From the NCBI GenBank assembly GCA_022266195.1, contig WHVY01000001.1, positions 20,460,001-20,524,000 of the forward strand: DNA of 64,000 nucleotides, read 5' to 3'. The position numbers and the translations under genes are program-made. Source of the DNA: Tetranychus cinnabarinus. Its lineage: Eukaryota > Arthropoda > Arachnida > Trombidiformes > Tetranychidae. Shown piece after piece: positions 1 through 13,820 of this stretch. Below the pieces are notes generated by a model, which was not told the origin of the DNA, did no database searches, and saw only the letters and a program-made list of their open reading frames with translations. Within the stretch, counting starts at the first letter, position 1. Each line of letters starts with the position of its first letter.

Positions 1-1053
1 CCGATAATCGTTTTGTCGCAATTCATTTCAGGTTTACCTTTAAAAGTTTGTTCATCATTTTTCGATTTTATCTTTTTTTCTGAAAATGTTCAACTTTTGT
101 TGGTCAACATTGAGTATGAAAAGATGTGATAACTTCATTGATGGTAATCTTTTGTTCCCTTTTCACCATCTTTTCCATTTCACTATCAATGGAAAAAAAC
201 TTTGGGTGATTCTGGTGAATGAGTTTATCCATTTTTACGGCTGCCAATTTTAATGTTTGCTGTTTATACTTTTCTTTCCTCTTCCTGATAAGAGTATCAT
301 GAATCAAGTGGAAAATGATGCTCATGACAAAAGGTTGGAAGAGAGGAAAAGGTGAAAATTTTTGATGTTTTTTCATCTTCTTTTCTCACAATTGTATTTA
401 CATTTTTGAACAAGTATTTTGGTTCATGAGTTTTGTCTCCGTGTTTGCCATTCTTTGTTTAAAATGCATTTGCATTACAAACAAAATTTGTTAACACTGT
501 TTGTACCTTATGCTGATGATGATTATGATGATGGGTTGGAAGCATGGAAAGAGTTGACAGTGAAAGGAAATAAATATGTATATTTATAATTAATGATGTA
601 CTAAACATCATTTGATAATGCTCTACCTTATGATATGGAAACTTAGTCTTGAAGGAGAAAATGCGAGAAAAGAGAAATTTTCTGCATCTAATATTTCTGG
701 TTTTCTTTACTTTTCCTTTACCAACTCTGATGATGATTGATATTGTAAAGATGATTCTGATGTGCTCGCTGTGTCACTGATAATCCATTTTTATCATTTA
801 AACAAAATTCATTAATAAAGTTTACTTGACTCGAAAATATTATCCATGCTTCAAGATTTATTCAAGATGTGGATAAGTTCACAATCTCTTATAACCAAGA
901 TGCCATCATTGTTTTTCTTTCGATATCAGACGAATCTTTTGTTGCATAAGTGCTAACTCAGTCAAATGTAAAGTATAAAATCTGCATTTGAATAAGCGTA
1001 ACAGCTTTCATTAGAAACATGTTTGAAATGAAAGCTGAAATGAAATTGTTTGG
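1..1053. other. Non-coding AT-rich stretch
   Basis: I see no gene here. The longest open frames are short and made of Lys/Phe/Ser/Ile-rich low-complexity codons. No splice-bounded exon, RNA gene or repeat was recognised before the repeat cluster that starts near 1054. Confidence 0.6.
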
Positions 1054-1265
1054 TATAATACCGGGCAGGGATAACTCAGAGACGGTTTTTGACACAGACC
1101 TCAGAACTGAACATGAGCTTATGCAGATTAGAAATCGCTGCGTTCGAAAGCTCAAGGACATTCAAGGTCAATTCTTCATTTGACGGCTAACTGACATTAG
1201 AACGCAAAATTTTCTGAGATCGCTAAATTTTTCTGACCAGTAACTATTAGTCACATTTTCATAAC
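1054..1265 (+). repeat. Diverged copy A of a GACCTC/ACCGGGC repeat family
   Basis: The stretch begins with TATAATACCGGGC and then reads in the same order as the copies at 1799-1984 and 1988-2225: a GGATAACTCA...ACGGTT block, a CATGAGCTTATGCAGATT block, AAGGTCAATTCTTCATTTGAC, TTAGAACGCAAAATTTTCTG and AAATTTTTCTGACC, ending near TTCATAAC. It is a diverged member of a non-autonomous interspersed repeat. It shows no coding capacity. Confidence 0.7.
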
Positions 1266-1442
1266 GATTATCATAAGAAAGTTTAATCAATTTTTCATGG
1301 ATTCAATTGATTAACGTAACGGTATGGAATCAAACATATCCTTTATGAACTATAAACATGTGATTTACTGATCCCGGTAAGAAAAATTATGTATGAACAA
1401 TAAAAAAGTTAGGTAAAATCATTTAGTATTTATTTTTTGACA

Positions 1443-1760
1443 ATGAGTACATCCAAATACATTTGTGTTAGTGTTTATTTTGGCTTCGAAAGGGCGAAAA
1501 TTGAATTCAACATAAGAACAGCTGAGGACACGTTTGCCCAACTTGTTAAACTGACTGGATATAAAGATGGTGAAGTTCCGTATTGCTTTCCGTTTCCGAT
1601 GGATAAACTCCCACAAAAGAGAAAATTGCCTGGTGCGATTGATTATCTCTCCATTTTACTCGAGCCATTATGCATATTGACTTTTCAATCTTTTGACAGG
1701 AAAAAATCGTTTTATCATCATTTAAAGCCAGAAAAAGAACAGCGTGGATCAGTTCCTTGA
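1443..1760 (+). CDS. Hypothetical 105-aa ORF between repeat copies
   Basis: An ATG-initiated frame of 105 codons, starting MSTSKYICVSVYFGFE and ending with a TGA stop. It differs from other open frames in this half of the window because its composition is balanced, with stretches such as TAEDTFAQLVKLTGYKDG, rather than being Lys/Phe/Ser low complexity. I do not recognise the family. There is no signal peptide or membrane segment, and the C-terminal third (SFDRKKSFYHHLKPEKEQ) looks less protein-like. It sits between repeat copies A and B, so it may be a gene fragment captured or left behind by a mobile element. It could equally be a chance ORF. No intron or poly(A) signal was identified with confidence. 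Confidence 0.25.
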   Translation: MSTSKYICVSVYFGFERAKIEFNIRTAEDTFAQLVKLTGYKDGEVPYCFPFPMDKLPQKRKLPGAIDYLSILLEPLCILTFQSFDRKKSFYHHLKPEKEQRGSVP

Positions 1761-1798
1761 CTTTGTTAATTTTGATCAGAAGAAAAATGTTATCTCGC

Positions 1799-1984
1799 AT
1801 TATACCGCATTTCATTTTACGCCTTCATGCGGGGATAAATCACGAACGGTTCGTGTTACAGACTCCAGACTTGAACACTAAGTTCATTCAAATTGCACAA
1901 CCATAAGTTCGAGTGCTCAAGGTTATTCAAGGTTAATTCTTTATTTAACCGCTAATTGACATTAGAACGCAAAATTTTCTGACC
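1799..1984 (+). repeat. Diverged copy B of the ACCGGGC repeat family
   Basis: From TATACCGCATTTCATTTTACG onward this stretch follows the next copy (1988-2225) almost block for block: CCTTCATGC, TCACGAACGGTT, CAGACTTGAAC, ATTGCACAAC, CAAGGTTATTCAAGGT, ATTCTTTATTT and TAATTGACATTAG. It ends just before the foldback element and is in direct orientation with copies A and C. Confidence 0.8.
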
Positions 1985-1987
1985 TGA

Positions 1988-2423
1988 TAATACCGGGCGT
2001 TTTTTTCATTTTACGCCTTCATGCAGGCATAACTCACGAACGGTTACTGCTACAAACTTCAGACTTGGACCATGAGCTTATCCAGATTGCACAACGATAA
2101 ATTCAAGTGCACAAGGTTATTCAAGGTCAATTCTTTATTTGACCTCTAATTGACATTGGGAGGTCATTTTTTGAAATCGCAAAATTTTTCTGACCCCATA
2201 GTGTTAGTTAAATGTTCATAACTCAAACTGGCTAAAGGCTAAACTGACCTCCCAATGTCAATTTGAGGTCAAATAAAGAATTAACATGAATAACCTTGAG
2301 CATTTGAACTTATCGTGTGCAATTTGGATAAGCTTATGGTTCAAGTCTGAAGTCTGTAGCAGTAACCGTTCGTGAGTTGTGCCTGCATGAAGGCGTAAAA
2401 TGAAAAAGAAACGCCCGGTATTA
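1988..2423. mobile_element. Foldback (MITE-like) element, about 435 bp
   Basis: The left arm starts TAATACCGGGCGT at 1988. The right arm ends with its reverse complement ACGCCCGGTATTA at 2411-2423. The arms pair over nearly their whole length: TTTTACGCCTTCATGCAGGC against GCCTGCATGAAGGCGTAAAA, then CACGAACGGTTACTGCTACA and the GACCTC/TGACATT block. A short loop lies around 2205-2235. This long inverted repeat without coding capacity fits a foldback MITE. A flanking TA duplication is possible but ambiguous. The arms are the same sequence family as copies A and B upstream. Confidence 0.75.
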
Positions 2424-5400
2424 GGCACAAGTTTATAACTCTCACCATTGCAAAAATAAATGAATTCTTCCCAAATACGGTACAGGGATATGCGACCTCT
2501 TTCTTAAAATTTTGTTCAAAATCGTAGAAGCAAACATGATAGGTTTTTGATATCAAAAGTGTCATTTTCATACTAATAGCACTATATTGTGGAATTTGAA
2601 ATGCTACCTTTGAATTACCAGCTCAGATTTTATAAACTGAATCAAAATAGTGTTATGATTGAATTCATGCCTCAAGACCTAAGTTTTGCATGATAAAGGA
2701 TAAGAGATTATCAAAAACTAAGAATCAGATTTTAGGATTATCTCAGGTATAATAAATCAAATTCGTTTAGTTTACAGGAGAAATTTGTTTTCTTTTCAAT
2801 ATTACTATCCGAATCCATATCCAATCTATTCGCAGAATTGTATTTTGATAAAAGTCAGATTTTTTACTTTTTCAGTTTTCCATGAAAATAAGTAGAGTCT
2901 CTTTTTCGAAATTTCTGCTTCAACTGCTGACTGATATTGAAGGGATTGAGTCAAGTTTCAATGACATTGAACAATTAAAAAGTCATTGCATCTGACTCTA
3001 CATTTAAATATTTCATTTCACACTTATTCACTTTTGTCATTATCATTATTCTTCTGCATAAATATTGAATGAGGTGCATTTTTATCACAATATTCAATTC
3101 TCGGTACATTTCAGCAAAACTACAATTTGTAAGCTTAAAGGTTTCTATTGAAATTGAACGAGCAAAAACAAGTTAAAGAGATGAAACTAAAGAAAAATGA
3201 TTTTTTTGTTTTTTTGTTCTTCTTTTTACTCTTCTTCCTTCCTTGATAATATTATTCAAACATTGAAACATGAGCACAATGAACACAATAAATAAATGAT
3301 GAGTTTCTTATTATTTGACTAGGAAAGTCAGTAAACATGATATTGCATGAATAAAGAGAAAGAAAAGTTTTCTCACTATTTTCATCTTCTCCATGATAAA
3401 ATATTAGCTCAAAAACTGACATTCATTTATAAAAGTGAATAAACTTTACATATTCATCTTTCATGGTAATAAATATTAATTGCATTGATGATGGAAACAG
3501 CTTATCATTTACATCATGAAAAAGCAGCTCAAACGGATTAAAATTGTTGCTTCAGGAGAAACTATTTTTTCGTCTCTAAAGCTGATTAATATTGAACATT
3601 TTTCAATTCGTGAATCATGTTGAAATCAATTTGCAAAGTTTTCACCGTTAATTAACTTTTCAATTGTTTGATTAATTGCAACATGAAAAATGAAAATAAC
3701 TTTTCACTTGGAAACGCTCTTTTTGATTAAACTTGGTTTACCAATTTATAACAATTATTGATGTTTATTGATATTGATTGTTTTTCAGGGCACTTTGAAT
3801 GCTTTCCAAGATTGCTGATCAAGTTTAATGAAAAATTTGGAGAAACATTGAAGTGTAATTATTCACAATTGAATTCATGTAATGAAATGGTATGTTTCTA
3901 GGTTCTGTTGGTCTTTTCGTTGTAATGCTTTTCTTTTGGGTTAAAGTTTGCTTCTTTTTCCGTTTCCATTATTTGTTTCATTTGTAAACAATTTAGATAA
4001 ATTGATTCTTTTGCTTTTTCTTCTCTTCAAGTTTGCTCTTTTTGTTACATTTCACTCCAAGTTTGGCCAACTCACTTGTATAATAAATTTTCAAATGGTT
4101 TGGTGAACATTGTTATAACAATAAAAAATGAACAATGTTTGCACTTTATTACTTAACCTTTGATTGAAATTGAGAAAAGGGAAGGAGAATAGAGTGAAAT
4201 ACTGTTTAATGAAGGTTATCTTGAAATGGGCCAATTTCAACATTTGTTGACGAATGAATTGCCTCTTGAGCATTAAATACGAAGGACAACTCGTGATAGG
4301 GAATCTCTATGAAGACAATAGGATGCTGTGAAACAATTCTGATATTTCTTTCCAAATTCGTGTCAGGAATCTATCAAAATATGCTCTTGGCTAATCTGCT
4401 GAGAAAAATTTCAACCGGCAATGATAGGAATCTCACTTAATATCGCAATATGACGACAGAAGTAGTTGGGAATCATACGCTTCCAGAACAAAGTGAAGGT
4501 CAAAGAAAAAGAAAAAAAAACGAAACCTTGTTGCAGCTCCAGCACAAAACAAGTATTAATCCATCTTTCATTAGTTTATATTTGTGCTTGAATAACGAAT
4601 TCGCACGATTATTATGATATTTTAAGGTTGAAGTTTTGACTAAAGCAACTTGGCATCTTCAAATGCACAGAATCCTTTGCCTTAGGATTGGCAACTTTGC
4701 CATTTAATCAGCAAATGAAGTGGTAAAAAGTGTAACTCAATAGATGAAGCAAATTTGCATTGACCCACTCGATGTAATTTAAATACAACTTCACATGTAA
4801 CAAAAATTGTTGACACAATATTTCAATGCATCTAAATGTAAATGGCAATAGCGATGTTGATGATATAAACATGAATAATGAATATTGATTGGCATTCAAG
4901 TTGTAACCATCAATATTATTTTGTAAATAATAGTTAATATCTGATAATAATAATTACACGAGAAACTCTTAACATTGATTGAAAGAGCAAACGTAAATAG
5001 TTGCCAACCAGAGAGTAATATGTGCATACATAATGAGAAAAACAAACCAAAGTAAAAGTTGTTCTTTTCTCGTTAAACATCATTCCATCTCAATATTAGC
5101 GCCAACATTACAACTCGACATTTTGATAACTCATTTCTTCTTCTCTTCTCAAATTATTACATTTCATCACGACGATTTTCAATCAAAGAAAGCAAAAAAA
5201 GAGAACAAAATTGTCTGATTCATGTTTATAACGAGAATATTGTGAACATTTTTTTCACATTTTCGCTTTCATTTTTTCTTCGCTTCAATAGAAGCAATAT
5301 TTTTCTCATGAATCTTCATTCCTCAACCTTTCCCATTCCGGATATTCAATACTCTCTGTTTATTCAATAAGTTTCAACCAATGAGTTGAGGTTAAGCAAT

Positions 5401-8400
5401 GTTGCCAATAAAACTTCCGATTACAAAGTTTTGTCTGTTTGCTTTTTTGTCTTCTTTCCCTATCAATATCATGTAAACATGAATCAACACCGATAATGAA
5501 AGGAAACATGGAATGAAGTAAAAAGTAATCAACCCTGAATTCATGGAAACCCAAGACTAGTCAAATCAAATTTCATGATTAATTCGCTTTTCCATCTTAA
5601 TTTCCTTCATTATATCGAGCATGAAAAATTCAAGTTGAGAAAAGTTCCAAAAAATCGACAATTTTTTCCCCACAAATGTTGATGGAGTATCTTTTCAAGG
5701 TAAAAAGAATAAGAAAATTGCAAATTTTCTATGATTGATTCCATGTTCGTGTTGAATTCAACTTTGAATTTTACTCTGAACTGCTTCTCATCAATACACA
5801 TCCATGAGCTCAACCTGTATCTCAACTTATCCTCACTTCATCTATCAATCTTCATTTGCTTTTCCATCACAACATCTTTACCTTTTGTTCATCACTTCAT
5901 TTCTAGGGCTACACTTGCAGGGTTAAGGTTACAATGGATAGAATATCATTGAATCGAGAAAATGAATCTTGAATCTCGATATTGTAATGATGATATTTCG
6001 CTGTTTGCTCTTGTTCCTGTTTACTTCTTGTTTAGTCGCTCCTCTTTGCTCAGTAAATTATTTTCCTTGCTCTTTCAGCTCAACATCAACTTGTAATTTT
6101 GCTTGACATTTTACTGCCTTTTCTCATGAATCTGTTCAGTGTCTAGTGAAATGGAAGGAAAAGGCAAAAAGAAACGTAAAAAGAAGAAGCAAAACCCAGA
6201 AAAAAAAGATGCACATTTTTTTTGCTTCTTGTGATAAACTCTCGAAGGAATCATTCAAGAGTTTAAACCTTTCTGTTCTCCATCTCATCATGGTCATCAT
6301 TTCAATTCATGAAACAGAAGAGAAGAGAAAAAAATTTAGACATTTTCTGAAGCAAAACATTTCAAGAGTAAAGTTGAACAAATTGAAGCGCAAGACTGTC
6401 CAGTTAGATAAATGGTAAGGTTATGAAATTTAAATTGAAATGTAAATGAAAGGAGAAAAGCGAAAAATCTTTAGCAACTTTACTGAAGAAATGAAATGAA
6501 CGAAAAGGAAAATTGGATTAAAGTTCTTGGCCAATGTTGAGATTTTGTTCAATTAGATTGTTATCTCAGAAAAGCTAAGTTGCATGATGAAGTTATTAAT
6601 AATAGTCAACTTGGATGAGAAAAGGTTGAGTAAAGTTGAAACTTTTGTTGAAGCAAATAAGGCAATTTTGAGGTTAACAAAAGCCTAACAGACAACGAGA
6701 TTGATTCTGTTCAATTAAGAGTAACTATTTTGCTGATGATGAACCAACTAATTAAATGTTTCATGTTCATTATTCACTTGAAAGTGAAAACAAGTTTAGA
6801 CGCAAAATTTTGCTCAACAATTTCAACTCAAATATTCTGTTCAATTGGTGTAAAACTGATGCAACAAAACAATACAAATGAGAGTGAAAAAAAAGTTAAT
6901 CACTCCAAGTGTTAAATTGATAATTAAATGTCCATCAAAGAGAGAAAAAAAGGAAAAAAGTTGAACATTGATAGGTGATAATTATTTCGCTCTCATTGTT
7001 TCATAATGAATCTTAAAAAGAATTAAAGAGATAAAATGAGCCAAAAGTTCCAATGGCAGGGATTCCATTTTTTCTCGCCTTTTCTCTCATATCAATTTCC
7101 ACCACCAAATCATGATACATTTCATTATTATCGTTAACTTTTGTGTTCACCTTTTAATGATAACCTTTCATCGATACAATTAATAATAACTTGGAGTAAA
7201 TAACAATTCATTTCTTTCCATCTTTAGTCTCATTCCAGACCAGAACATGGAAAATAATCTGTGAACAGAAGAGAAAAAACTTGTAACCAATAAATAATGA
7301 GAAAAAGGCATTTCTCTTTTGGAAACAAACGAGTTTCTCTTTTAATCATGAAATTCTCATCTTTCATCATTTACAGATTTTTCTCTTTTTCTTGGTGCGA
7401 TTCATGGTCTTTGCATGGCGCTAATTGGACAACTCTGATTTCATGTTTGGCGAATTTTTGTGAAGCGAAAAAAAAAGATAATTTCCAATGAGATTTCGAT
7501 TGATTTTAATGCAACTCACCTTTTCAGATTAATGTTTAATACAGTTTATCATGAAATACTTGACCGTAAAATGTGAATCCATCATTAATCAACCAATGTT
7601 GAGCTCAATAAGGTTCATGATTATGGAACAAGGAAAGAACATGGAAAAGCGTTGATTAAATATTGATTGGTTCAACATTAATTTCTGCAACTTTTTTCTT
7701 CGAATAACTTGAGGAGAAAAAAAACTCTTTCAATCTTCGCTCTTTTCGAGTTTACCTTTTTTTCTCATTTTCAACTATTCAAATAATCAAATTAAACTAT
7801 TCACCATTTCATGTTATCATGGCTAAATGTTTACATCATTAGAGCTAAGTGGAAATTAAACTTTTATTACGAAGAGAAAAGCCAACAAACGTTGAGAATT
7901 TGGAAAAATGAGCAAAATTTTTTCCAGTTTTACTTTTCTCTTCATTTGAATGGGCTTTAAATGGTTAAAGGAAACGAAAATAAAAGTTAAACAGAAAAAT
8001 TTGTTTTCCAACAAAAAAAAGAGTTCTGACAGTTGAATGTAAAACTGAATTGGCAGATAATAGAATCAACTTTTTCTGTTAGAATTCATGAGTTTTGGAG
8101 AAAAAAACATGAAAATTGGTAAAATTTTATCTTTTCAAGTTTTCCATTTTTCGAGTTAAGATTATTTTTAAACAACGATGAAAAGACTGAAAAAGACTTT
8201 CCATTTCAATGCGCTTTGTTTATTCTCATGTTATTCAAAAGCGATCTTTTGCTCAGATTCATTGCAAATCATTTGAATGAATTCAATTAGTTTTTTTTTG
8301 CTTCTCTTTCTTGTCAGACTTGCAGTTGAAGTTTTCGAGCATGAATGACTTTCTGAGCTTTAAATTCTACTCTTGAAATTGAGTTGCTTTTTGCAAACTT

Positions 8401-11400
8401 TTGGCTCTTCAAGAGACACTGAAGGTATCCGTAACGTTGGCTTAATCAGAAATTTTAATGAATTTGGATGAACAGAGAAATGATTTCGAGAGGGAAAAAG
8501 GTGAAAGTTGAAATTGTTCAAGATTGATGATGTGCACCTAATAAGGGCAAGGAAAAGATTTATAGCTCTTTGGAGTGGAAATGCAAGATCAGTGAAAGTA
8601 AAAAGGAAAATGAAGATGACCAGGGAATGTAAAAGCAAAGCATTATGATCAACTTTGACCATCAGAATGATGCTCCAGTTGAAGATAATTTTTACAAGAT
8701 GAACAAGTCAAGTCTAGTTTCTTTGTGGTTCACTCGAGTTTTAAGGATTGCAAAAGAAAAACAATTTTTGTCTTTTCCATCTTTTTTTTCCTTATGTTTC
8801 TCACATAATCAGATAAAAGATGTAATCAAATTGACTTAACCTGACATTATATCGGTTGACTGATAAGAGCAAAATTGTTATCTAAAAATGTCTCAAATTG
8901 AAAAGAATGAACAATATCAACAACTTTCACTCCCTGTCGACTGGGAGTGAAAAGTTATCTCGAGCCATTTTCTCCATTCTTTTGGCAACACTTTTGCACC
9001 TCATTTTGGGTCAACAAAAGACGAGAAAAAAAATCTATCGCAATGATTTCCATCGCAATTGAGAGAAATTTTTTCCATTAAAATTCGACGATTATTGGAT
9101 CCATTATCTGTATGACTATTAAGTGTTCAGATAATTGAGTCTTTATTTAAAGCCTTTCTAATGTCAATGATTACAGTCGAGGAAAAGTGCGATTTAAACA
9201 ATTGAACTTCAGAACTCTCATTAACTTTGAACAAAAAAACTTTAGTTGTTCTTGTAAGTTGATATTGAATTGGTAACTTGAAATATAACTTTTTTTTGTA
9301 GTTTTTCAATCGATAGAGTCTTTAGTTGCTAATATCGAAACAAGTTGAAACAAAATATCATTGATAAGAATTTTTTTCCTTCCAACTAATATTGGCAACT
9401 TTTCTTGTTGCAAGAGGAAAATGTTCAGAATTAGCTTTTCGGATTTGTTGAGTACATTTTTTTCAACTCTTTTCTTTGCCTCACTTAAGAGGAAAAGCTT
9501 TCTTTGTCTTAACTGTTTATTGAAAGGCAATTTGAATTGGCAAAATTGAGCTCATCAATTGTCGAGATAATCTAACGTTATGAGTTTTTCCTCTTCAATT
9601 TATCCAACTTTCCAGCTTTTCTCAACATTCGAAATCAAAACTTTTCTCTTTTCTCAACTTCTTTTTCCAACATTAACACAATTCTCAAGAGAAAATATTG
9701 AATCCAATTCTTTTCTCTCGCCACCTTTTCCATCTATGACTGTCTTTATAAGTTGCGTTTAACTTGGAAATGTTTATCAACCTTTGTTTCGTCCTTTTAG
9801 TTGAAGCAAAAAGTTGTTAACCTTTAAAAGTTATTGTTAATCAATTAGGTTGGGAAAGTCAATAACAAATGTTCAGTAAAATGCACAAAATGGCAATATC
9901 GAGTTGAACCCAAATCTGAAAGTTTTACTTTGCTTCAAGAATATTAAAGATGGAAACAAATTTCAATTCAATTCTCGAGGGAAATTTGCTGTTGATCTTG
10001 AACTTGCTAACCATTGAGCAAGTCTATGTCACACTTTTAACTCCCTTTAACGGTCAATGGCAATTTGATTCAATTTTAAACCATTAAACCAGGAAAATTT
10101 TCTCAACCATAACATTTGTTTAGTTTGTGTTCAATTTTCAATTTTTCCTCTTCAACTCGACTATTTGTTCAAGTGAAAACCAACAAACCAAAAATGCTCC
10201 AACGAGACAAATTAACAGCTTGCGCTAAATGAAATTTTCATACTTTAACAAGTTTAATTGCAATTATCAAAGGAATTGAGTTGCCATTAAACGTAAATGA
10301 CAATTTTTGCTCAATTTTTGATTGATTAACAAAAGTTTTTCCATTAAACATTTTCATTCTTTTCAAACTTGAACAAACTCATTTCAATATGAAAACCATT
10401 AAAATCAAATTTCGATCAACATTATTCTTTATGAATTGTCATTGATAATTCAGAGTTGATGGACCGCGAATAAATAAATTTCAAAAATTCAAACTTCGAA
10501 ATACTATTATTCGCAACAAACTGCAGAAGTTTTTTCATAGCATCATATTCTGTTGAACGAAATTCTCAAAATTCAAGATGAAAACAAATTCGATCATTTC
10601 TTTTCGTTCTTCGAATATATTTCAAGCTTAAACTTGCTCGTTTTGCACTTCGATGCGTCTTGCGTCTTCGTGATTATTTGGAACACACATTTGAAGCTGT
10701 GAACTTTTTTGGAATTATATTGAGTTCTGTTGGAAGAATGTTTCAAAATTGAAAATTTATGAGCGAACAAAATTGTTCAATTTTGTTTGTCAAATGTGTT
10801 ATAATGTTGCAGTTTTCCGTTTCGATATTCATTTGCATCTCTTCATGTCTATTTTTTTGCATAAAATAGCGTTTTGTTTGGCTCGAATTGATTTGAAAAG
10901 TGAAATGGCAAAAAATTGATCATTAAATATTCCTTGCTTACTTTTTGACAGTTTTACTGAGCAAACATTTGCTCATTCAAATTTTCAATGAATTTTTATG
11001 CTACTTTTATCACCTGATTGACACTTGATGATGACAGTTATTAGACTCTAATCTATTGTTGAATACATCAAACATGAAAGAACAAAGAAAACAGGGAAAG
11101 TAAAAAAACAACAAGAAAATGTTATCCAAACAAAAAGGGTTGAAACAATTTTCGCTTATCTATCACCATCCATGAGAGCTGAAATGGTTGATAATAAAAT
11201 CAGTTTCAACCCAAGAAAGAAGAGAAAAAATGTGCAAAATTTTGAAAATATTTTACCAAAAATTCCACTTTTCCGTAAACAAATCTTGATTGTTTCATTT
11301 GATGGAAAAAGAAAATTTGAAAAAAAGTTTTGTTGCAGTTTCATGATTAAATGTCATTAAAAGTATAAACATTTTTGATCTTTTGTGTGTTAACCTTGCA

Positions 11401-13600
11401 ACTGTTTTAACCATGAAAAGTATTTAAATTTTGGTCTCGATTCTGGTTTTAGTAAGAAGAAGGAAAATTTTCGCTTCTGATTCTTGCCAAGTTGACAGAT
11501 GAATTTTAAATTCCCTTTTCACAATTAATTTGATTTAGTTGCATGTTGACAGTTTAAATGTTTGACAAGCTTGTTCATATTTGTGTTAATTTGAGCAATT
11601 TTGCTTATCGCCGATTCATTCCATTCCCTTTGAATGACACCGAAATAAACTTATTAAGTTAATTTTTGATGAGCTGAATAATGCATTATATTGCATTTGA
11701 CAGTTGATGGTAATATTAATACTTTCTTATCAAATGCATTTTCCATTGATCATGAGATGAGTAGGAAAAGGGAAGAAAAAATGATGAAGAGACAGAAAAG
11801 AAACAAGAGAAAATGGAAAAAAGAAAATGTATCAAATGTTGTGTTCGAAAGGAAAAGGTCAGATTTTTCCATTCCAATTCATTATTCAGATTAATCATCA
11901 AATTCTGATGATGGGAATGGCTTGTTAAACACATTTTCCTTCATCAAGCAACAGTCCAACATTTGGTTTCCAATTTCTTCATCATCGTTATTCATGGAAA
12001 CACGAAAATGTTCATTGTTCATTTGAGAATATTTTTTTCACTAAATTGGAGAAAAAAGATTAATTTCGATTTTTTGTACGATTTTTCATTCTACTGAACA
12101 CTATTCAGATTTGGAATAAAAGTGTAAATCATTTGGAACTTTTTGCTTGTTCGGTGTTTGCACTGAAATGTACTCGTTGAAATTGGAATAAAATATATTG
12201 AGAAGAGATAAGAATGTCAAGAATGCTTGAGGATAAGAAATGAATGAATGAAGACAAAAGTAATTGAAGAAAGAGATAAAATAATAAGAATCATATTTAA
12301 TATTATATTATCATCATGAGAATAACTTGAACTTGGATTTCTTACCTTTTTTATTTCCTTTCATTTCTTTAGCTTTTCCTATTCAATCGATAATAATGAC
12401 GATTAGGAACAGGAATTAACAGATAATCAGGAAGGAAATTGTTGAAATGACAAACAAAAAACACTGAGGTAAGTCATTAGAAGCAATGACAATTGTTATC
12501 AATAGTTTTCTTCCAACAATTGCATTCATTGGAATGGAAAATGAAGAAAAGTGAAATAATTCATTCTAATATTCAATTGTATCTTCTCTTTTCGATTAAT
12601 TTCCTTTTCCAATCTTGAGTGTAGATAAAAGTTGCAACGATAATTAGTCGACTTTTAATCAAATTAAATCATGAACAAGAAAAGTCAAACAGATAAAGTC
12701 TGAAGAAGAAAAAATTTCGACTAATTTGATTGCAAGCTTCTTATTGCATTAACTAGAAGTGAATATTTTGCCTTGTAAATTCCTTGAATGTGACAACATT
12801 TTCATCAGTTTTTGTAGTTAATTAGATTTGTTAATCAACCATCCAATAATCAGTTGATCAATTTTAATGGAAACAAAAAGTGAGGCGAAAAAAGGAAAAT
12901 TTCAAGACAAATTCTTTCACCATCTTCGAATGCCTTTATGCACAAAATGTGAATATCAAATGAAGATCAAGTGTATTGCTTTACTATTGGCTAATTGAAT
13001 AAATGTTGAAACAATTATCTAAATAAAATAATTTGTTGGTTTTGCTGAAAATTGCTATTTAGTTGTCTCGACAAATTGGAAGGCAATGAAATGTAAAAAA
13101 TCTTTCAAAGATTCGAGTTCTTGAGAGAGATCGACCAACTCAAAAGGTACAGAACTAACTGATGAATTGATAAATTTCTTAGGATTTTGGTCTTCCCTCG
13201 CTGACTTGAGTCAACATTTGCACAGAAAATCAGTGAATCGAAAGATTGATCTTGTCTCGATCATTTTTTCGAGTCGATACTGGCATCTTTAAAATAAAAA
13301 TTAAAAATTGTTGAGAGATTCACTGTCGTAGATTTGGCCTTTTCTCAAAATCTCTAGGTTTTAAGAGTGAGATCATGATTTTGATATGAAAAGGTTCAGT
13401 AAGAAAAGAAACTTGAAAGAAACAAAAGGCGGAAGAATGAAATGAATGAAACAGTGACAGCATGTGGTCTGAGGGTTGAAAGATAAAATAGCTTGAGGCT
13501 GAGCCCATCAATCTAAATGTGGTTGTCTAACAGATTAGCCATGTAACGAATTACAACAGTTCATTGCTACCGCAAAATGAATCAATTAAAAATGATAAAA
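2424..13600. other. Gene desert, AT-rich non-coding DNA
   Basis: Eleven kilobases without a recognisable exon. All open frames on both strands are under about 105 codons and are Phe/Ser/Lys-rich, as expected from pyrimidine- and purine-skewed simple DNA. No conserved protein segment, tRNA or rRNA was seen. The only local structure noted is a short hairpin at 8922-8956 and a few recurring short motifs. It could be intergenic DNA or a very long intron of a gene outside the window. Confidence 0.6.
8922..8956. repeat. Short inverted repeat (hairpin) with TGGGAGTGAAAAG
   Basis: AACTTTCACTCCC and GGGAGTGAAAAGTT face each other around an 8-base loop. Ten pairs are uninterrupted (8925-8934 with 8943-8952), then one bulged base and four more pairs follow. 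The right arm contains TGGGAGTGAAAAG, which recurs elsewhere in the desert. Its function is unknown. Confidence 0.6.
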
Positions 13601-13820
13601 AACAGATTTTATTATAGACCCGCAATATCGAAATAAACACAATTATGCAAAAATTGAAACTTCGAACCCCTGTAACTCTTTAATCGAAAATTGGCAAAAC
13701 GAAAAACTTGACCTAAGCTCATCATCCATTAGAATATTTTTAGCATGGCAAAGTTGATTTTTGTAACTCCTGTAACCTTTCCTTGTCAGATAAATAGTAG
13801 ACATCTATTTTGAGCTAAAA
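13601..13820. repeat. Possible degenerate repeat remnant
   Basis: The texture differs from its surroundings. AACCCCTGTAACTCTTT near 13665 and AACTCCTGTAACCTTTCC near 13770 are a diverged direct pair, and phrases such as AAACTTCGAAC resemble the repeat family at the right end of the window. Support is weak. Confidence 0.25.
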
